Shown here piece after piece: positions 60,057-64,000 of a stretch of 64,000 bases of DNA. Position 1 is the first letter of the stretch; each line of letters starts with the position of its first letter. The notes under the pieces are model-generated. The model searched no databases and was not told the DNA's origin. It worked only from the letters and a program-made list of their open reading frames with translations. Origin of the DNA: Rusavskia elegans (taxonomy: Eukaryota > Ascomycota > Lecanoromycetes > Teloschistales > Teloschistaceae); assembly GCA_011316305.1 (NCBI GenBank), contig SAUG01000025.1:62001-126000 (forward strand), read 5' to 3'. The translations under genes were made by a program, and so were the position numbers.

Positions 60057-61499
60057 TCTAGAAAATAGTAGTTATAAACGCTATATATATTTTTTATATT
60101 ATTTATAAATCAATTCTTACTACTATTAAATATTTTAGATCGATTTAAAATAATAAAAATAGTTTAATATTTCTATATAGATAGGAAACTCCTTTATAGA
60201 TAAACGAACAAAGCTGAACGCTAGATCTAATTAAATATTAAATCCCTTAAAATCAATAAACTACGGTTAACGAAGTTTAGTCAGCGTTTAGTACTATTAG
60301 CTATAATTTCTATATTTATTAAATTTCAGACAATTTAAAAAATTTAAAACTACTTCTATATTTTAGTATATTTACTATTTTCTAAAGAGCCGAAACTTCC
60401 GAAAACTAAAACGATTTTTATTAGTAAAATCGAAGTTAATATATTCGCGTTCTTTTCCGTTTTAGAACCGTTATATTTAATATTTAACTACTATATACTA
60501 TAATTTAAGACTATATATATAAAAGACTTTATAGCAAACCGTATAAACGTTAGTAAAAGTAGCTAGTAAAAGTAGGATACTTTCTAGATCCGAAAATATA
60601 GAAAAAAGAAAAAACGATCTCTAAATAAATATAAAATTAAATTAGAGTTTTTATTACGTATAATCGGTATCTAGTAAAAATATATAGTTAAACGAATTCG
60701 TTGCCTTTAATATATATAACGAAAATTCAGCTAACGGATAATTACTAGTTCTTTTTCTTTTAATTATATTTGCTAATAAAGTTTCGGTTTAAATTATAGA
60801 ATATTTATTTTCGTATTTAGATCTTTTAAAGTTATTAATAGTAAATTAGAAAAATAAAGCTAAAGAACTAAAATCTCTATTAATTTATAGAAAATCGAAT
60901 TAGATAACGTTATAATCTATAATTTACTTCGATAATAAAAAACAATTTATATTAAAATAGAGAAAAATAGTAGAATATTATCGTCTATACGGCTTTTAGC
61001 TCTCGTATCTATTCGTTATCTAAAAGATTTTAGGATCTAAATTAATAATAGAAGCTTTATATTAGCTATAGATTATAATCTATAAAAATAAATTTAAAGA
61101 TATTTATTTAATGATATTTCTTTAGATAGTTACTATCTATATCTCCGAATTTCTATCGTATACTAAAATAATATAAGAAGTAACGAGTAATATCGCTGGT
61201 ATAAAAGCTATAAAATTTATTTATTTAATATTTATATAGCTAAATTAAAGATAAATATTTAATAGAAAATAAATCGTATATATTTAAAAAAAAGTTTATT
61301 TATATAAAAATATATAATTTAGATAAATCGTCTAAACTCGCCGAAATATTCTATACGAATTTCGACGTTTTAACGCCGAAAACTATTAGAAAAGATAATA
61401 TTTTTTAAAATAAATTAACGAAACTACTAATATAAGCGATATTTTTTTCGAATATATCTATTTAAAGTTTCTAATAATAATATAAAGATAGTATCAGCC
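60057..61499. other. AT-rich RIP-type DNA without identifiable feature
   Basis: Slightly less AT-extreme than its surroundings, so it may hold a degraded coding region. No frame or motif can be named. Confidence 0.35.
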
Positions 61500-61989
61500 A
61501 GATTGGCTGTCGGATCAGATTTCGAATTTAGATTAATAAAATTGATTCGATCCGAATCGGTTCCGACTTTTCTAGATATTAAACCGACTCGGTTTCAGAT
61601 TAAACTCGAATTCCCGGATTTAATTTATTAAAACTGTTAATTTCGAATATAAAAGTTATATTTATCTCTTTTGAAAAATTTCAATTAATTAACTACACTA
61701 GCTAAAAAGCTCCTAGTTAGACTAAAAATATTATCTAAATATATTTATTCAATAAAAATTTAATTAGTTATTTAATTTATAATAATATTATAATATTATA
61801 CTATAGATATAAAATTAAATAAATCGGATCGGATTTCTATCGGTTTCTATTTTATAATCCGATTTAACTTTTAGTTTTAATTTTAGAAACCGATTTATAT
61901 CATTTAGTAGATTAGATCGAATCGATTCGCTAAAAGTTGGATCGGATTTTTAAAATACTAATAGAAATACGATCCGAAATAGCTAATCT
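61500..61989. mobile_element. About 490-bp AGATTGGC-family element
   Basis: Ends AGATTGGCTGTCGGATCAG and CCGAAATAGCTAATCT. Aligns with 44,653-45,130 and with the outer element at 20,490-21,293. Non-coding. Confidence 0.65.
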
Positions 61990-63634
61990 AATATCGGTTT
62001 CTATAAATAATAATTACATTTGTATTAATTTGTTATTAATTATTATATAAAAAGTTTACAGTAATTCTATACGCCGCCGGATTAGATACGATATACTATT
62101 ATTAAAATAGGTAATCGATAAATTATCGAAAGAAAAACTTTAAAAATTAAAAAATTCGAGATTATAGTAGTCGATAGCGAGCTTCTATTAATATCTTTTT
62201 TTACTTCTATATAAACCGTATAAAAGGAATCTTTTATTTTTTCTTTATTTTATTCGTTATTATTAATTATAGTTTTATTTCTATTATTATTTAATTTTAG
62301 AAAATATTTATTTTCTTCTATATTTTATTTAGAAAAGAAAAAATATTATAGTTAAAATTCTAAACTATATAAACGGTTCAATAAATTATAGAATATATTT
62401 CTGGATTATAAAATTATATATAAATTCGAATATTAAATAATTCGGTCGGAAAACGTAAATTTAGATATAGAAACGAATATAGATTTAATATAGAAATATT
62501 TATATATATAAATGTTTCATTTTTCTATAATTATAGGAAATCAATTTGGAATTTTATTAAATACGATTTGATCTTGAATATAGTAAATAGATTTACGAAA
62601 TTTATTTATTTTATTTTATTAGAAAGAATATATAGTAATTTAAATTAAATTTATTATTTTCGATCGATAAATTCGATATGACGAAATCCTAAAAATATTA
62701 ATAAATAATAAAAATAAACTTTCAATTTCGTATTACTAGAGAATATTTATATTGTTATTTAATATTAAATATAAAAATTAATAAACTTTCATCTAATAAA
62801 AGATAGATAGATAATCCGTATTAATTGATTTTTGGAACAATATTAAAAATACTATATTATAGTTTTTCATATAATTAAATATAACTTTCATCTATAGTAT
62901 AACTTGTTTTTAATATTAAAAAATCAAATATAATAAAAAATCCGTTTTATATCAACTATAGATTATTTATAAAATTTATTAATATAATTATTAATATATA
63001 AATTAACGGGTTTAGTTATAGAATAAATCGAACTATAGAAAGAAATCTACGAAAATATAATATATTCTATAATAAATTGCGAAGAATAATGTTTTAACGA
63101 AAATAATGATAAGATATACTTTTATTTAAATAGTCTAAAAATGAAAACTTTAAATAAAGATTTAACTATATTATAATTGAATCATTTTCGATTAAAAAAA
63201 TCAAAAGATTTTAGAATTTCGAATTTAATTATTAATAAACGTTAAAATATATTCGATAATTTATATATTTTATTTAAAACTAGCCGATCTCGGAAGATTA
63301 ATTTAATAAACCTTTAATTTCGAAATATAAAAGAAAAATATCTTTATAGTCGGAAAGATTCTATAATAGAAAAATTAAAATTATTTAATTAAATAAAAAA
63401 GTTATTCTATTTCGCAAAATATTTAGTAAACTATTAGAAAACTTTATAATAATTTTATTAAAAAGTTATTATCAACTAGTCAGACTTTTTCGGAAAAACG
63501 ATCTATTCGGAAATTTCGTCGAAAAAAAAATTTAAATTAATAGAAAAAAAATAGATTAATAATAATTTCCGTCTGTTTTAGTTTTTTTGAATTTTATAGT
63601 TTACAGTTAATTATATTACGTTTTTTTTTTAATT
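61990..63634. repeat. AT-rich DNA containing a second copy of the 58.6-58.9 kb segment
   Basis: 62,340-62,590 aligns in the same orientation with 58,640-58,880, sharing 'ttctggattataaaattat' versus 'tctggattatataattat' and a later 'ttttctataattatag'. It is part of a larger dispersed repeat of unknown type. The rest is featureless. Confidence 0.45.
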
Positions 63635-64000
63635 AATTTGATTTTGGTTTTGATATCCGATAAACCAGTAATTCGGTAAAAAATATTAAAGATTAAAATA
63701 CTAGTATTGATAATTTTATAATCGTTGAGATTTTTATATATAAATATATATCGTCGTTATCGTTTTTATTCTTTTCTTTTTTTTTAACTAGTAATATATA
63801 TTTTATAATATTTATAAATTTTTATATATATATTAATCTACGTATAAACTATATCGTAGCCAGATCGGATGGTAGCTAGTATATTTATAATATTTATATT
63901 TATCCGCGCGGATAACGACCATTTTATTATAGCTGAAAAATTTGATTTATTATTTTTAAATCGCGCTATCCAATTTTTCCATATCTATTTACTTTAATTA
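63635..64000 (+). mobile_element. TIR element end, inverted copy, runs off the window
   Basis: It begins with the element terminus ('gattttggttttgatatcc...aaaccagtaattcgg') in inverted orientation. It continues into the unit A segment, with the 'ccgcgcgg' and 'ttattatagct' blocks that match the complement of 2,355-2,400. It is truncated by the window edge. Confidence 0.55.

Overview
The window looks like a piece of nuclear chromosome from a filamentous ascomycete (Pezizomycotina). The genes have many short GT-AG introns (about 44-206 nt) with CTAAC/CTGAC-type branch points. The proteins are typical of that group. The DNA falls into two sharply different compartments: a GC-equilibrated gene island, and very AT-rich, TpA-rich, CpA-poor DNA in which old transposon reading frames are full of TAA/TAG. 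That signature is what repeat-induced point mutation (RIP) leaves. I cannot name the species from the sequence.

Layout. 1-27,000 is a RIP-degraded transposon graveyard. It holds a Ty3/gypsy chromovirus integrase-chromodomain relic with LTR-like repeats (1.7-4.4 kb), several copies of a terminal-inverted-repeat (TIR) element carrying an unrecognised protein relic, a family of small elements with AGACTGGCC/GGCCAGTCT ends, a GC-rich TIR element with another element nested in it (11.0-12.1 kb), a hAT transposase relic (13.5 kb) and a foldback palindrome (26.1 kb). 27,000-43,430 is the gene island. 43,430-47,580 is AT-rich DNA again. 47,580-49,060 is a small GC island with one membrane-protein pseudogene. 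49,060-64,000 is AT-rich and contains more copies of the same repeat families, two of which look almost unmutated.

Gene island, left to right: an acidic-repeat pseudogene (-); a 1,733-residue, 11-exon protein (-) with a fungal STAND-type helical N-terminus and two C-terminal membrane segments; a 19-exon sugar-porter MFS transporter (+), divergent from it across about 630 bp; KXD1, a KxDL/BLOC-1-like subunit (+); and a conserved fungal protein of unknown function (-). The genes are independent housekeeping or accessory genes. I see no cluster logic such as a secondary-metabolite pathway.

The most interesting points are these: two genes at island edges each broken by one C-to-T-type nonsense change of the kind RIP makes; a non-canonical splice donor in the transporter; fresh and RIP-mutated copies of the same small elements in one window; three-level transposon nesting; and a repeated, unrecognised protein relic inside the TIR element. 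All exon models were spliced by hand and checked for phase.
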